From the NCBI GenBank assembly GCA_024803745.1, contig JANJXV010000025.1, positions 19,708,610 through 19,772,609 on the forward strand: a stretch of 64,000 nucleotides of DNA, in the 5' to 3' direction. Below the pieces are notes generated by a model. It worked only from the letters and a program-made list of their open reading frames with translations, made no database searches and was not told where the DNA came from. Both the position numbers and the translations under genes were made by a program. Shown here one piece after another: positions 63,323 through 64,000 of this stretch. The stretch is from Megascapheus bottae (taxonomy: Eukaryota > Chordata > Mammalia > Rodentia > Geomyidae). Each line of letters begins with the position of its first letter. Positions within the stretch are counted from its first letter, which is position 1.

Positions 63323-64000
63323 TCTAGCCCTGCTTCTCCCACTTACATGTTTTCTTCTTTCTTAAAATTTTTATTAAACATTCTTATGACCATATTATGA
63401 ATATAATTTTATAACCTGCTGCTTTTTTCCTGCTTAGCAGAAATGAGATTTTTTCCTCAGATTTAATTACATAGTTTTAAAATAACCATGACTGTTTCTT
63501 TTTCTTATTTTATCCCTTTCTGAAATTTTAAGACTCAGTTAACATGCTCACACAGTAACAGTACAGGGAGAGAAGCATTTCCAATGAAATCAGGGGTCCC
63601 TGACCCCTCCTCTCCTTCTCTTCTTCCCAGCCTGCTTCCCAGAGGCAACTGCTAGCAATGTTGTTTCCATTTTTAGGTCTTGGGGTGTTTATCTCTGTAA
63701 CTTCAAAATAAGATGCTTATGCGGCTGTTTTTTTTTGATTCATCAATTTAAGACAGTTTCTGTTGACTGTCTGCCATGGAAGATGAGCATCCAGCATATT
63801 GACATGGCCCCTCCTCCTCTGCTTTCTGTCCTTCCCTGTTTTTTATTTGAAGAAAGTGAGGCATGCACATGGAAAAATTATGGCAAGAGAGAGACAGCAC
63901 CCGGGACATCTTCAACATCTAGGACAAGTGCTTGGAACAACAACAACAAAACAATCCAATATCCAGTAAGATCAAATTTGCAATGTCTAATGTCTACCCA
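63323..64000. other. Intergenic, nothing recognised
   Basis: AT-rich sequence to the window end. No repeat family, exon or promoter signal that I can support. Confidence 0.5.

Overview
The window is nuclear DNA of a mammal, almost certainly a rodent. It has introns with GT-AG junctions, dense SINEs, a 5'-truncated LINE-1, MIR and L2 relics and many microsatellites. Two SINE types dominate. Type A is a dimer whose plus-strand reading starts with a tRNA/ID-like half carrying pol III A and B boxes and ends in poly(A). Type B has a B1 (7SL-like) left half and an ID-like right half. From memory this pairing fits geomyoid rodents (kangaroo rats, pocket mice). That assignment is inference; no search was run.

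Region 1 (1-18,550) is the 3' part of one plus-strand gene, NOMO (Nodal modulator / BOS complex subunit NOMO). I could place 18 coding exons (581-18,103). They join in frame into about 710 codons, the C-terminal three fifths of a protein of about 1,220 residues. The 5' exons lie upstream of the window. The last exon holds the stop at 18,101-18,103, a 3'UTR of about 440 nt and an AATAAA at 18,520. Nothing looks broken, so this is a live gene and not a pseudogene. The introns carry SINEs, a 19-bp minisatellite and a 200-bp uninterrupted (AC)n tract.

Region 2 (18,550-64,000) has no recognisable protein-coding gene. It is intergenic, with SINEs (often nested), L1 3' ends, MIR/L2 relics, one MaLR-like LTR end, simple repeats, and several repeat-free blocks with homeodomain-, octamer- or GATA-like motifs that read like conserved non-coding elements. 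In human, the unique copy NOMO3 sits between ABCC6 and a gene-poor interval leading to XYLT1. The emptiness here would fit the same arrangement (inference).

The most unusual stretch is 28.25-30.2 kb. A CpG-rich module with paired inverted CCAAT boxes, an octamer-like site and a TATA box (28,350-28,540) has a clear diverged copy 1.65 kb downstream in the same orientation (30,000-30,180). Between them lie a third TATA motif (29,441) and a 34-bp segment with textbook splice sites. This could be an undescribed LTR-type element, a lncRNA promoter, or both.
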